Assembly: GCA_003255025.1 (NCBI GenBank)
Contig: QANY01011430.1
Span: 62,001-126,000, forward strand
From: Datisca glomerata
Lineage: Eukaryota > Streptophyta > Magnoliopsida > Cucurbitales > Datiscaceae
Length of the DNA: 64,000 bases
Reading direction: 5' to 3'
The notes under the pieces are model-generated. The model did not search any database. It saw nothing but the letters and a program-made list of their open reading frames with translations, and was not told the DNA's origin. The translations under genes and the position numbers were made by a program. This document shows, in pieces, positions 45,962-56,419 of the stretch (positions are counted from its first letter, which is position 1; the number at the start of each line of letters is the position of its first letter).

Positions 45962-46502
45962 AGAGGTGTGCAACTGTCCTAAAAAGCTCGTCCCATCTTG
46001 AAAAACCGTCCCGAACCGAGCGGGACGGGATGGGATTTTTACTCTCGGCAGGACGGGACAGGACACAGGACAAAAAATTTTGTCCCAACTTTTTCATAAA
46101 TAGCCCAATATTTTTATTTTATAAAATTTGACACTTAATTTTTTTTAATTTTAACCCTTAATTTTTAATTTTTAACCATTTAATATTTTGAACTTTAAAC
46201 CAATTTTTATTTTTAACCTTTAAAATTTTTACCTAAAAATACTCGTCTCGTCCCGTCCCGCTCGAGATTTCCCCTCAACTCGGGACAGGATGAGACTTAA
46301 AAAAAATTGTCACGTCCCGATCGAGACGGGACAAAAAGGCTAAAAAACCATCTCATCCCGTCCCGCTCGGAATTTCCCCTCAACACGGGATAAGACGGGA
46401 CAGAGGGCTTAAAACCGTCTCGTCCCGTCCCACTCGGGATTTCTCCTTAACACGGGACGGGATGGGACTTAAAAAATTATCTTGTCCCGTGCACACCCCT
46501 AA
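45962..46502. mobile_element. MITE with GGGTGTGCA-type ends and GGGACGGGAC-rich core
   Basis: Left end AGAGGTGTGCAA; the complement of the right end reads TTAGGGGTGTGCACGGGAC. A perfect 8-bp duplication TCATTAGT (45954-45961, 46503-46510) suggests a hAT-type insertion. The interior is built of degenerate GGGACGGGA / TCCCGTCCC units on both strands around an AT-rich centre. It shares end sequence with the element at 54261 but has a different core. Confidence 0.82.
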
Positions 46503-46857
46503 TCATTAGTCCTTCAATGCATTTCAAATGCACTAGTACATTAACTAAGTACTCCACACCTAGTGACCAAAGTAAGTCACTCTACATAATAGAATTAATG
46601 TACTACAGTATTTTCTCAGTAAAGCGTCCAGCTTCACTATACTGTAAAATCAATATTTACAAGTCATAAAGGACTATTGGTTAAATACTTTGTTCACATG
46701 AGCTTAAACTTCATTAGACTCATAGATCAAGTACTATTATGCTTGAGGAACTTTTACAATAATACATTGCACATAATATAAGAATGAACTATTTATTATT
46801 AATTAGAATTAAATGTCTTAATAAATACAATATAATTTAGTGCTTTTAGGGTACAAT
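46503..46857. other. Old unclassified repeat-like sequence, right of the MITE
   Basis: Non-coding continuation of the sequence before 45962. It ends at the target duplication of the solo LTR. Confidence 0.35.
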
Positions 46858-49798
46858 TGTAATATCCCGACCCTTCGTAAATGGGTAATTTTGTAAAATT
46901 GATTTCAAAGATAAAATGATTTTAAAATTTGAGTTTAAAAAGTGATTAGTTGTAATTTTGGTAAAATAATTTTATTTATATATGGTTTAGTTTAAATTTC
47001 AATTATTCAATTTTAAAAGAATTTTAAAATTATATTATAAAATTATTGCTCACTCACACCTTGTACTTATATATACCCTAGTATCACCCTCACCCCATTT
47101 TTATCCTTGATCAAGCAATCTCAACCCTCAATTTAGTTTCACTCACACTACATGCATATACACCCTAAACCAACCTTTAACCTATTATATATATATATAT
47201 ATTCCTAAGCAACACTTTCTTCTTCGTAGCCCTCTCCTCCCCCCTCGCAGCCTTTCCTCCCCCCGCGTAGCCACCTGCAGCCAGCAGCTCTTCTCCTTCG
47301 TTGGTCTCTCTCTATTGAATTTGGGTAATCTTCTTCTCTTTCTTTAATCTCTTTCTCTCTGATTCGTCTCTCCCTCTCTTTAATTCTTGCTGATTTTTTT
47401 GTCTCTCTTATTCACTCTTAGTTTCTTTTTCATTCTTGCCTTGCTCGTTATCTCTGTTTCTGTTCTCCTTACTTCTTCTTCTTATTCTCTACTTCTCCCT
47501 CTTTTACTTCGTCTACCTCTCCCTGTTTCTTCCCCTCTCTGTTTTTCTCTATCTCTGTCTCTATCTGCTTCTCTCTACATCCCTTTCTCTGCATCCTTAT
47601 TCTTTCTTTCTCTCTCCCTTTGCTTCTGCCATCACCGGTGGTTTATCACCGAGGCTCTTTTTCCCTTTCCCTTTGTTTTCCTTTCTCTCGTCCTCTGTTT
47701 TTCTCTCTCTATCTCTGTCTCTCTCTGCTTCTCTCTATCTTTGTCTCTCTCTACTTCTCTCTATCTCATGTCTCTCTCTGCATCTCTCTTCATCCTTGTC
47801 TCTCTTCCCCTCTCAGTTTCCCTCAATGTTTCTCTTCCCCTCTTTGTTCTCTCTCATTCTCGTTTTCTCTCTCTCTTCCCCTCCCTGTTTCTCGTGTTTT
47901 TTGTTCTACAACTGGTTTTGCAACCAGTTGCTCGACCCTGAACCGGTTCAGCCTACTCAGACCGGTCTGAATCGATCCATCAGATAAAATCAAACTGGAC
48001 TGGTCTGAACCAGCTCGGTTTGAACCTTTTGACCCGAAGCTTTTATCTTTTGACTCTGGACCCAATATATTATTTTATGTCTTCGTTCTGACCGTTCTGC
48101 ACTGTTTTAATTAAATCTGTATTTTCTATTTTATGATATAAAAATGTGTTTATATTATTTTATTAAAACAATTTAGTGATTATATTTTTTTGAGATTTCA
48201 GGTCATTAATTGTTCAATTCATTCTTTCGCTTCAGGTAAGTGGGCTTATATAATGATGTGCTCCCGTTGTTATAAATGTATATGCTTTGTGTAAGTGAAA
48301 TTATATCGTAATGTGACCCATGTGTGATAAATATATATGCTTGTGTAAGTGAATTTACATGTGTTATTCTCATCAGCTTTAATTGCCTATAAGCATGTTA
48401 CTTTCATAAATATGTTTGGATAAATTCACTTATATAACGATGCGACTCTGATGTTATATTTGTTTCATGTATTTATTATCTGTTTAACCATTTTTGATAA
48501 TTATTATATTTTGGTTAATACTTTGGTAATTGATTTCTGTTCAGTTATTAATGTGATTATCACGAGATAAATGTCTGAGTATGACTGATTTTGCGTAGTA
48601 TGTTATCATGTTTGATTCTGTTATATATATATCAGTATGCATTGTATGATTAATTATTGTCATATGTTGGATTCTGCAAGTTATGAGGTTAATTCATTCA
48701 AGTGATATTTAAGCAAAATATGAACTTAAGCATGACCTTTAGTTAACAAGAAATCAGGATTGTTCATGTTATGTTCTATTCAACGAATAAAGTGTCATAT
48801 GTTCATGCTTCGTCATATATAGAGTGTCATCTGTTCATGTTTTGGTCATTCATTGGGTGTCATCTGTAAATATTTTCCGTCACTCATGAGGTGCCATCTG
48901 TTCTGTCGCCCAATGAGTGTCATCTGTTTCATCGCCTGATGTGTGCCATATGTTTCGTCGCCCAATTCGTCATGATGTGTTTCAGTTAACGTGTGATCAG
49001 TTCTGATTAGGCTGTTAACTAGATGATAGGACAAGTCAATATATGATTAAGATTGCTAAATGATTCTGTTTGAGACACGTGTTATCTGCGTGCTATGTTA
49101 AGTCATGTCATGATCAAGTACGTTACTTTATTTCATTTATGTTATATGTCAAGTTCAGTTATGTTATATCATGATCAAATACGTTACTTTATTGCATTTA
49201 TGTTATATGTCAAGTTCAGTTATGTTATGTCATGATTGCATTTATGACATGTGAACGCATGTTATTATGTGAGTTTGCTTACTGAGTATTTTAAAATATT
49301 CATTCCCCCACAGTTATTTATGATGCAGGTGGTGATGGCGAGCATCATGAGTGGGAGACTGCCATAACCAATTAGATCAGATGAATTTATGTTTTCATTT
49401 TATGATTTGATTAAAAACTTAGGAAAATGTTTTCTGTTAAACTTGGTTATTCAAGTAGTTTATTTTACGTTATGATTTTCTACGAACTATGATGAGTAAA
49501 CGTTTGATGAATTATAGATTTCAAGTTTTGACTTTATTTCAGAATATAATTCAGTTTTTTGAGGCTTTATTAATTATGCATTTAAGACATTTTATCGCTT
49601 CTGCTATTTTATGATTAAGATTTCAACCATGAATAAGTTTAATGTTTCCGCTATTTAAGGTCAGGATTTTTCCCATCATGGGTAAATTACGAATTTTTAA
49701 TTTGAGAATTTTCTCAAAATTAGGATTTGTTTCGTATTGGAGATTTCAAAATTGTGAAATTACACATATATTTAACACTCGGGGATCGGAACGTCACA
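46858..49798 (+). mobile_element. Solo LTR, Tekay-type, TSD ACAAT
   Basis: Starts TGTAATATCCCGACCC and ends GATCGGAACGTCACA (2941 bp), bracketed by ACAAT at 46853-46857 and 49799-49803. The ends, the CT-rich block (47220-47930), the AACCGGTTCAG stretch (47935-48030), TTACTGAGTATTTTAAAATATTCA and the final GTGAAATT..TTTAAC.CTCGGG match the layout of the Tekay 3' LTR at 31169. No internal retroelement sequence is present, so it arose by LTR-LTR recombination. Long Leu/Ser-rich frames at 47387-47987 are products of the pyrimidine tract. Confidence 0.93.
48790..49250 (+). repeat. Two short tandem arrays inside the solo LTR
   Basis: 48790-48975: five to six units of ~30-40 bp starting GTGTCATCTGTT. 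49100-49245: ~72-bp units with TCATGATCAAGTACGTTACTTT and GTTATATGTCAAGTTCAG repeated at least twice. Confidence 0.8.
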
Positions 49799-50035
49799 AC
49801 AATCCTCACCGTTTTGGTTTTACAGTTCTTTTAAGATAAAAATACCAAAGTTTGGGGTTAATTAAGAGACTTGATTTTCCTCTTTTAAATTACTCAAAAA
49901 TTTAATAGTAAGCTTTTTTAAGACACAATCCTAACCGTTCTGGTTTTACAGTTCTTTTATGACAAAAATACCAAAGTTTGGGGTCAATCAGGAGACTTGA
50001 TTTCCCTGTTTTAAATTACTCAAAAATTTTAATAG
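49799..50035. repeat. 126-bp tandem duplication upstream of the CCCH gene
   Basis: Copies start at 49799 (ACAATCCTCACCG) and 49925 (ACAATCCTAACCG) and share TGGTTTTACAGTTCTTTTA, ATACCAAAGTTTGGGGT and TTTAAATTACTCAAAAATTT. The first copy begins exactly at the right target duplication of the solo LTR. Confidence 0.92.
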
Positions 50036-50169
50036 GAAAAAATGACTTAAAAACGAATTTGGAATTAGGATAAAGCTAAAGAAAATGCATTTTGCCGAAA
50101 TTTTATGTGCATTGGATTTCGTTGGAGATTTTATCTGTAGAGGAAAGAAGAAAGAAACGGAGTGGTGGG

Positions 50170-50335
50170 TCCTACTTTGACTCTGAAAAAGCAAAGTGGG
50201 GCCAGTGGACCCATTGGGTCTGAAGGTTTGACTTTGACTAGGAGAAAGTGCCGAAGAAGAAAGTTGACACTTTCTTCTCTCCTTCCTTGCCCTCTCCGCG
50301 TGCGTGCTGTGCTTTCACCCAATTTATAAAAAGGC
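50170..50335 (+). promoter_or_regulatory. W-box cluster and TATA box of the CCCH gene
   Basis: TTGAC cores at 50177-50181, 50228-50232, 50234-50238 and 50264-50268; the first three are TTGACT. A CCGCGTGCG element lies near 50297. TATAAAAA at 50325-50332 predicts transcription start near 50355. WRKY factors bind TTGAC cores and CAMTA factors bind CGCG-type cores, so stress or elicitor induction is a fair inference, untested here. Confidence 0.6.
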
Positions 50336-50354
50336 CACTCCTTCCTTCATTTCC

Positions 50355-51010
50355 TTATAGCTCAGGCTCCTTATCATTGAGCCATTCTCAGCTTTTCTCT
50401 GCAACAATCGGCCAACAATATCGTTCGTTCCCCTCAATCAAATTTCTCATTCGAAGTATTGTTCCTAAGGTAATAATCCATTTATTTTAGCTCTGACTGT
50501 TTAAATTATCTGAAAATATATGCTTTATGTGATGGGATTTTGAAATTTGAATGATTTTCTGTCTGTTTTATTTTATATTCGGATGTTTATTATGGGACTG
50601 GTGTGAAATTTCTTCGACTTCTGAGGATTTGGGTTAAAGTTTGAGTCTTTGGTTCTGGGGTTTGCTTGTTTGACCAGTTATTTGATGATTTTATCATTGT
50701 CTCCTGTTTCTAGAAGTTTGAAAAGAACGTATTTTTAGATGACCAAGTCGTTAGCTTGGAGCATGGGAAACAGTTTTGTTTTTCTTCTATTTACTCGTTT
50801 CTCTTTTATCAGTCTGTGGTTTGGCATCTGAGAAAATTGGGGAAATGTTGTTAATAAAGGCAACCTCAATTACATTAGGAAAACACTTCTGATAATATTG
50901 TTTGAAATTAATTTAGATCTGGTGGCTGATTGAACATCAATTTTTCAACTATGCAGGAATCGTTTAATTGTCGTGATTCAAGTTTAAAACTTTGCTCCTT
51001 AAATTTTATC
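50355..51010 (+). other. 5' UTR with one intron, CCCH gene
   Basis: Leader exon about 50355-50469, intron 50470-50956 (donor AAG|GTAATA, acceptor ATGCAG|G), then 54 nt of leader to the ATG at 51011. No upstream ATG is seen in the spliced leader. An in-frame ATG at 50930 lies within the intron and is therefore not used. Confidence 0.72.
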
Positions 51011-52858
51011 ATGGAAAACGGGTATGAGAAGCCGGATGGTGAGGATTACTGTGGTTCCTCCGCTTTGCTCGAATTATTGGCCTCAGACGATCTAGTTGCC
51101 TTTAGAAGGGAGCTAGAAGAAAAGGGGTTTGATATTGATCAGCCAAGCTTTTGGTACGGTAGAAGAATTGGGTCGAAAAAGATGGGCATCGAAGAAAGGA
51201 CGCCTCTTATGATTGCCGCCATGTTTGGAAGTGTTAAGATTGTGAAGCATATAGTCGGAACTGGCACAGTGGATGTAAACAGAACTTGTGGTTCTGATAG
51301 GGTAACTGCCCTTCATTGTGCAACTTCCGGTAGCTCTGTTTATTCAATTGAGATTGTCAAGCTCTTACTTGATGCTTCTGCTGATCCAAACTGTGTCAAT
51401 GCTAATGGGATCAAGCCTGTTGACTTGATTGGCCCGGCTTTGATTTCACAGTTCGTTTCACGGAAAAAAGCCTTGGAGATTTTGCTCCAAGGTGATGATC
51501 GGATAGCTGACCTGGCATCTCCACTGATGAAAGAGGGAGCGGAGAAGAAGGAATACCCGGTTGATGTGTCACTCCCGGACATAAACAACGGGATATACGG
51601 TACTGATGAGTTTAGGATGTATACTTTCAAGGTGCAGCCGTGCTCGAGGGCATACACTCACGATTGGACAGAGTGCCCTTTTGTGCATCCGGGTGAGAAC
51701 GCGAGGCGTAGAGATCCAAGGAAATATCCCTATACTTGTGTCCCTTGTCCCGAGTTTCGCAAGGGAACATGCCAAAAGGGAGATTCCTGTGAGTATGCTC
51801 ATGGTGTCTTTGAATCCTGGCTTCATCCTGCCCAATACCGTACTCGGCTTTGTAAAGATGAGATAGGTTGCCCAAGGAAGGTTTGTTTCTTTGCTCATAA
51901 ACCTGAAGAACTACGCCCTGTGTATGCCTCCACTGGCTCCGCCATGCCATCACCTCGGTCTCCATCATCTATATCATTCCCTTCCGTTTCGACACCGCCC
52001 ATGTCTCCTTCTGTAGCTGTCTCATCCACCATGAATACAAGCTTGTGGCAAAACAAAGCTGGCCTTACTCCTCCTGCTCTTCAGCTCCAAGGTAGCAGGC
52101 TGAAGGCAGCTTTCAATGCTAGAGATTTTGATTTGGAGATGGAATTGCTTGGATTGGAAAACCGGACAAGTAGACAACAACAATATCAGCAATTGATGGA
52201 TGAGATTTCTTATCTCTCCTCTCCAACATACCAGAATAACGATTATAGCAGGATAGGAGAATTAAAGCCTAGAAGTAACCTCGGTGATTCTTTCGGATCT
52301 TTGGATTCTTCTATGTTTTCCCAGTCGCAATCTTCAACCGGGCATCAGATAGACCAAAACATGAACTTACTCCGCTCAAGTTACACGACCAAACCGTCAT
52401 CTTCCCCAGTGAGGAAACAGTCTTCAGTTGGTCTCAACTCCAGGTCGGCTGCTTTTGCACAGCGGAGCCAGAGTTTCATTGACCGTACAACAATTCCCCA
52501 CCACCAGGGCCTTACTGCCTCAACAAATTCTGCTTCTCTTATGCCTTCCAGGATTTCAGACTGGAGCTCTCCGGACAGTAAATTAAACTGGGGCATTCAA
52601 GGAGATGACCTAAACAAGCTAAAGAAGTCAGCTTCTTTTGGGTTCCAAGACATGGGAACAACTGCCTTTACACCATCGGTTATCGATGAGCCGGACGTCT
52701 CGTGGGTTCACTCTTTGGTGAAGGACATTCCGTCTGAGAATTCCCGGTCGTTTGGAGCCAAAAAACCACAGTACAACAAACTCAGTAGAGGAATGAATGA
52801 AAGGCTTCCACCTTGGTTGGAGCAGCTGTACATAGAAGGGGAGCAGATAGTGGCATAA
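51011..52858 (+). CDS. Ankyrin / tandem CCCH zinc-finger protein (RR-TZF family, C3H30/C3H66-like)
   Basis: Intronless coding region of 615 residues starting MENGYEKPDG. Ankyrin repeats lie at about 63-92 and 97-130. The plant arginine-rich motif is C211-x5-H217-x4-C222-x3-H226 (CSRAYTHDWTECPFVH). It is followed by two CCCH fingers, C246-x7-C254-x5-C260-x3-H264 and C281-x5-C287-x4-C292-x3-H296. The Ser-rich C-terminal half carries FDLEMELLGLE and DEPDVSWVHSLV, both conserved in this group. Arabidopsis members with ankyrin repeats (TZF7-TZF11, which include C3H30/OXS2 and the SZF proteins) bind AU-rich RNA, shuttle between nucleus, cytoplasm and granules, and act in salt, oxidative and immune responses. 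Length fits (600-720 aa). The start is chosen because upstream in-frame sequence is intronic. Which Arabidopsis member is the orthologue cannot be fixed here. Confidence 0.93.
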   Translation: MENGYEKPDGEDYCGSSALLELLASDDLVAFRRELEEKGFDIDQPSFWYGRRIGSKKMGIEERTPLMIAAMFGSVKIVKHIVGTGTVDVNRTCGSDRVTALHCATSGSSVYSIEIVKLLLDASADPNCVNANGIKPVDLIGPALISQFVSRKKALEILLQGDDRIADLASPLMKEGAEKKEYPVDVSLPDINNGIYGTDEFRMYTFKVQPCSRAYTHDWTECPFVHPGENARRRDPRKYPYTCVPCPEFRKGTCQKGDSCEYAHGVFESWLHPAQYRTRLCKDEIGCPRKVCFFAHKPEELRPVYASTGSAMPSPRSPSSISFPSVSTPPMSPSVAVSSTMNTSLWQNKAGLTPPALQLQGSRLKAAFNARDFDLEMELLGLENRTSRQQQYQQLMDEISYLSSPTYQNNDYSRIGELKPRSNLGDSFGSLDSSMFSQSQSSTGHQIDQNMNLLRSSYTTKPSSSPVRKQSSVGLNSRSAAFAQRSQSFIDRTTIPHHQGLTASTNSASLMPSRISDWSSPDSKLNWGIQGDDLNKLKKSASFGFQDMGTTAFTPSVIDEPDVSWVHSLVKDIPSENSRSFGAKKPQYNKLSRGMNERLPPWLEQLYIEGEQIVA

Positions 52859-53871
52859 GCAATACTACTACTTCTCCAAACTTGCTCGCAGAAGCCTTTT
52901 CTTTTCAACATTATATAAAATTATGGAAATTTTATTGATTTCTTCATCATCAAATTTAGTTAAGGTAGACTTGCTGATATTATTTCATTGTAAATTATTT
53001 ATTTATTTATTTATTTTGCTGGCTTTTTTGGGTTGTTGTTTGATGAAGAGTAAGGACTCAGGAGAGGAGAAGAGAAAGATTATGTCATTCAATCTCATTA
53101 ACATTATGCGAACAATGTTTTATGTTGTATTTTTATATTGTATGGTATTTATTGAAAATTAATCATTGTTAAATCTAAAATCTATATCTTGATATGTATA
53201 ATAACCTTTGACCAAAATAAAATTTTGAGTAAATTTGAATTTCTCTTACCTGAGCGGTCAATTATTTTTTTCCTTCAAGTTTCATAGTATGCACATTATG
53301 TCCAAATCACCTTCTGACTAAAATGATGTTATTTTAGTGTGTTTTTATATGAGGTTGTCAATTGATAAGAATCAGTGAGTGTATTAAAATATCTTAATTA
53401 AGTTAATATTTTTTAGAATCAAATTGATAGTAGTAAAATTGTGAAAAAAATGAACTAATTTGTACTTACCTGCAAATTAACATCATTTTTTAAACCTCAA
53501 ATTTGATAATTTTGTTATAAATCAAATTTATATAACTTTTTTTAACCTTAAAAACTTATATAATTTTATAAATGAAATATATATTACTAGAAGCAAAAGG
53601 AAAGGAAATTTCCTAAATCACCACAGGCAAAATTGAANAAATAACAAATAAATTTCTCACCCCCCACTCCCGAATTGGCACCTGCCTCTGTAGTCTCTCC
53701 CCCTTCGAACCCCCTGATATCCATTAGTCACTCATCAGATACACTCTGTTTCTTTTCCTCGCTCTCATTTCTCGTCTTTCCGAATTTTTGTCTGGGTTTG
53801 GTTTATTCTAACACATCAGTCTCCATGAGCGTGTGAATTGGTCTGTGGTACAGTACACTTGTTGAAAAAAG
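52859..53871 (+). other. 3' UTR of the CCCH gene and PAI upstream region
   Basis: AT-rich. An AATAAA-type signal occurs at about 53214. From about 53660 the sequence becomes less AT-rich and leads into the PAI leader. An undetermined base is at 53638. No gene of its own. Confidence 0.5.
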
Positions 53872-56000
53872 ATGATGTCAGGTACTTCTCGATGTAATCA
53901 TGGCTGAAACTGTGTATATGGGTTTTCCATTTAGATGCAAATTGCAATGCAGTGTAACTGCTCGATGAATGTCCTAGGAGAGACTCCTTTTTCTATATAA
54001 TGTGTTTTAGTATTAAGTACTTCGAAGAAACAACTTTATTATAATTGCTACTTACAATTATCTGGATTGACCTTATATTTCATGTAAAATCATCAACTTT
54101 TCTACTTAGGTTGGGAATCTGTTGATATTTGAAGTTCGCTAAAGTCTTGTCTATTTTCAGGTTTAACTTCTAGAAGCCACTTTCTGCCAGAAGTTATTAA
54201 CTTACGTAGAAGGCAAACCACAGGTATTGTTGATCTTGTTATACTGATATTCCTATCAAATAGGGTGTTCACGGTTCCGTTACGATCGGTTTTTTAGTGA
54301 AAAATCGAACCGAATCGAAACTTCGGTTCGGCGATAAAATATAACCGAACCGAACTTTTCATGATAAAATAACCGAACCGTGAGCTTCGGTTCGATACTA
54401 TTAATTATAAATAATTTTTAAATGATATTATTAGAAAAAAATATAAAATTAAAGTTTTGTTTCGGTTTGGTTTTATAAAAAATATATATATAAAAAATAA
54501 TATAAATTTAATGTTTTGGTTTGGTTCAGTTCGTAAACCATCAAAATTTTGAACCGAATCAAAATTTCGGTTCTCTCATTTTTTCCGAATAGAACACATA
54601 TAAAGAACCGGCCGAACCGATCATTTTTTATTCGGTTCGGTTCGAGACAATTTTGAACACCCCTACCTTCAAACTTATTGTCTTTTTTCTCAGTCATACT
54701 CATATTCTACTCATTGACTACATTTGTAGGTAGGCTATTACTTAACCCTGAATTGAATACACTATTCAATGTCTTCATGCTTATCTGTTCCATGCGATTG
54801 CAAACTTTTAAAATCTTATCAATTTAGATAGTCAACTATAAAATTGCTTTATTATTATCTTCACGTGCTTCCAGGTCAAAACCCAGGAAATATTTACTTT
54901 TCAAGTACCCATTCGTTTGGAAAAAGTAAAACTACTTATTGCCTGTATCAGCCAGAGAATGTATCTTATGCCCATGAAGCTGAAAAGAACTGGCCTTTGA
55001 TTAAGATGTGTGGTATTACATCTGCTAGAGATGCTGCAATGGCGGCAGAAGCTGGAGCCAATTTTATTGGGATGATTCTTTGGCCCAACTCTAAGCGTTC
55101 CATTTCACTTTCGGTTGCAAAAGAGATTTCAAAAGTCGCAAGGGAACATGGAGCACAGCCTGTTGGTGTATTTGTGGATGATAATGTAGAAACTATATCA
55201 AGATCTGCTGATGTTTGTGACCTTGAACTCGTGCAGGTAAATGTTTTTGGGACCTTTATTGTTGTTTATACAGCGATTTAGTTGCTTAGACTAGGTTTTT
55301 GGCACTATGCAGCTTCATGGAGAAGGTTCTCGAGCAGCATTTCCACTGTTAGTCCAAGATCACCGAATAATATATGCTCTTCATGCAAATGAAGGTGGGG
55401 AACTTTTAAATAACATATCCACTGGAGAATGTTCAACAGTTGATTGGATTCTAGTTGATAGCGCAAAGGGTGGTAGGTAATGCATCTTCCCCTTCATCTA
55501 GTTGTCAAGTCAATATCTGTTGCATTTATATTTTTCATGGTAAACTTGTATCGCGATCGGGGTAAGTGTTTTAGTTCATAAATCCTATCCGTTTGAAGTT
55601 TGATCAGTTATGCATAGATCGCCAATACAAAGATGTTAAAATGTTTTATATTCCATCCAGTGAAGATAATTAATTATAATTCATCTCATCCAGAGAGAAC
55701 TGACATATTATGTTCATCCATTGCATATAGTAGGATCTTGTTTAATTTTTTTTCTTTTGGTTATATGAATGTAGCGGTAAAGGGTTCGATTGGGGTCAGT
55801 TTCAGTTGCCAACAATTAAAAGCAAACATGGATGGCTCTTAGCTGGAGGAATCACCCCTGATAACGTTTCTGAAGCTATTTCAATCCTCAAGCCCCATGG
55901 AGTCGATGTTAGTAGTGGCATTTGTGCCTCAGACGGCATTCAGAAGGACCAACTTCGAATAACGTCCTTCGTGAAGTCAGTACGTTCAACGAAGTATTAA
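53872..56000 (+). CDS. PAI: Phosphoribosylanthranilate isomerase, plastid (PAI)
   Basis: Five exons: 53872-53881, 54161-54223, 54875-55236, 55313-55476 and 55775-56000; all introns GT..AG, all phases consistent, total 274 residues. It converts N-(5'-phosphoribosyl)anthranilate to the carboxyphenylamino-deoxyribulose phosphate, the third step of tryptophan synthesis from chorismate. Residues 1-60 are rich in Ser/Thr/basic residues, a chloroplast transit peptide. The TrpF barrel follows: KMCGIT with catalytic base Cys69, [41 protein letters not shown] with likely general acid Asp194, [10 protein letters not shown] (phosphate loop) and GVDVSSGI. The length matches Arabidopsis PAI1 (275). The first coding exon is only 10 nt, inferred from phase and the [16 protein letters not shown] start; a different leader exon is possible. 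Intron 2 holds a MITE. Confidence 0.92.
54261..54665. mobile_element. MITE with GGGTGTTCA ends and CGGTTCGGTT-rich core, in PAI intron 2
   Basis: Left end TAGGGTGTTCACGG; the complement of the right end reads TAGGGGTGTTCAAAATTG. Flanking 8-mers CTATCAAA and CCTTCAAA match at six of eight. Degenerate AACCGAACCG / CGGTTCGGTT units lie at both sides of an AT-rich centre, so the whole element can fold back. It is removed with the intron. Confidence 0.8.
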
Positions 56001-56195
56001 TCAAGAATACAACATTATCCTCACCGTTATCTTTTTTCATTTGTGTTTAATCTTTTGTTAACTCTCTCTCTCTGAATTATTGCTTGTGCACAATGGATTC
56101 TAAGCAAGTGATTATGAAACTTATATACCATGTTTATATAACTTTTGACACCCATTGTACATGACGGAATCAACCTTGACTGATGGTTGTGCGTA
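56001..56195. other. PAI 3' region
   Basis: Short 3' flank with a (CT)n run at 56063-56073; no other feature. Confidence 0.5.
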
Positions 56196-56410
56196 ATTGG
56201 ATCACCTCCTATTAACCGAAGCTAATTTTTATCCAATCTGAGCCGTTGAGATCAGAATCAATTGCATGTATATGTTCTTCATGGAAATTGGAAAACTTTT
56301 TTTTTTCAAATTTTTTAAGCCAATCTTAGATGTTGAGATTTGAGTCAACGGCTTAAGTCAGACAGGACAGCCTCCTGTTTGTCATAACAGGAGGCAATCC
56401 GAGTCCATTG
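56196..56410. mobile_element. Small Mutator-like MITE downstream of PAI
   Basis: Left end ATTGGATCACCTCCTATTAA; the complement of the right end reads CAATGGACTCGGATTGCCTC, then CTGTTATG. Flanked by 9-mers TTGTGCGTA (56187-56195) and TTGTGCATA (56411-56419), eight of nine identical. Inside the right end is a hairpin CCTCCTGTTTGTCATAACAGGAGG-type stem at about 56370-56394. Confidence 0.7.
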
Positions 56411-56419
56411 TTGTGCATA

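Noticed and set aside
47387..47987. Long plus-strand open frames (183-184 codons) rich in Leu, Ser and Phe
   Set aside because: They arise from the CT-rich tract of the solo LTR, occur in several frames at once and match no domain; not a gene.
46858..49798. Idea that the region 46.8-49.8 kb is part of a full retroelement with the Tekay copy at 26-33 kb
   Set aside because: It has its own perfect ACAAT duplication at both ends and no internal sequence, so it is an independent solo LTR.
50930..51010. Upstream in-frame ATG extending the CCCH protein by 27 residues
   Set aside because: It precedes a good splice acceptor (ATGCAG|G at 50956) that pairs with the donor at 50470; the extra residues are intronic and not family-like.
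51113..52596. Several antisense and alternate-frame open stretches of 67-113 codons
   Set aside because: Shadows of the CCCH coding region; no domain, and the sense frame is strongly supported.
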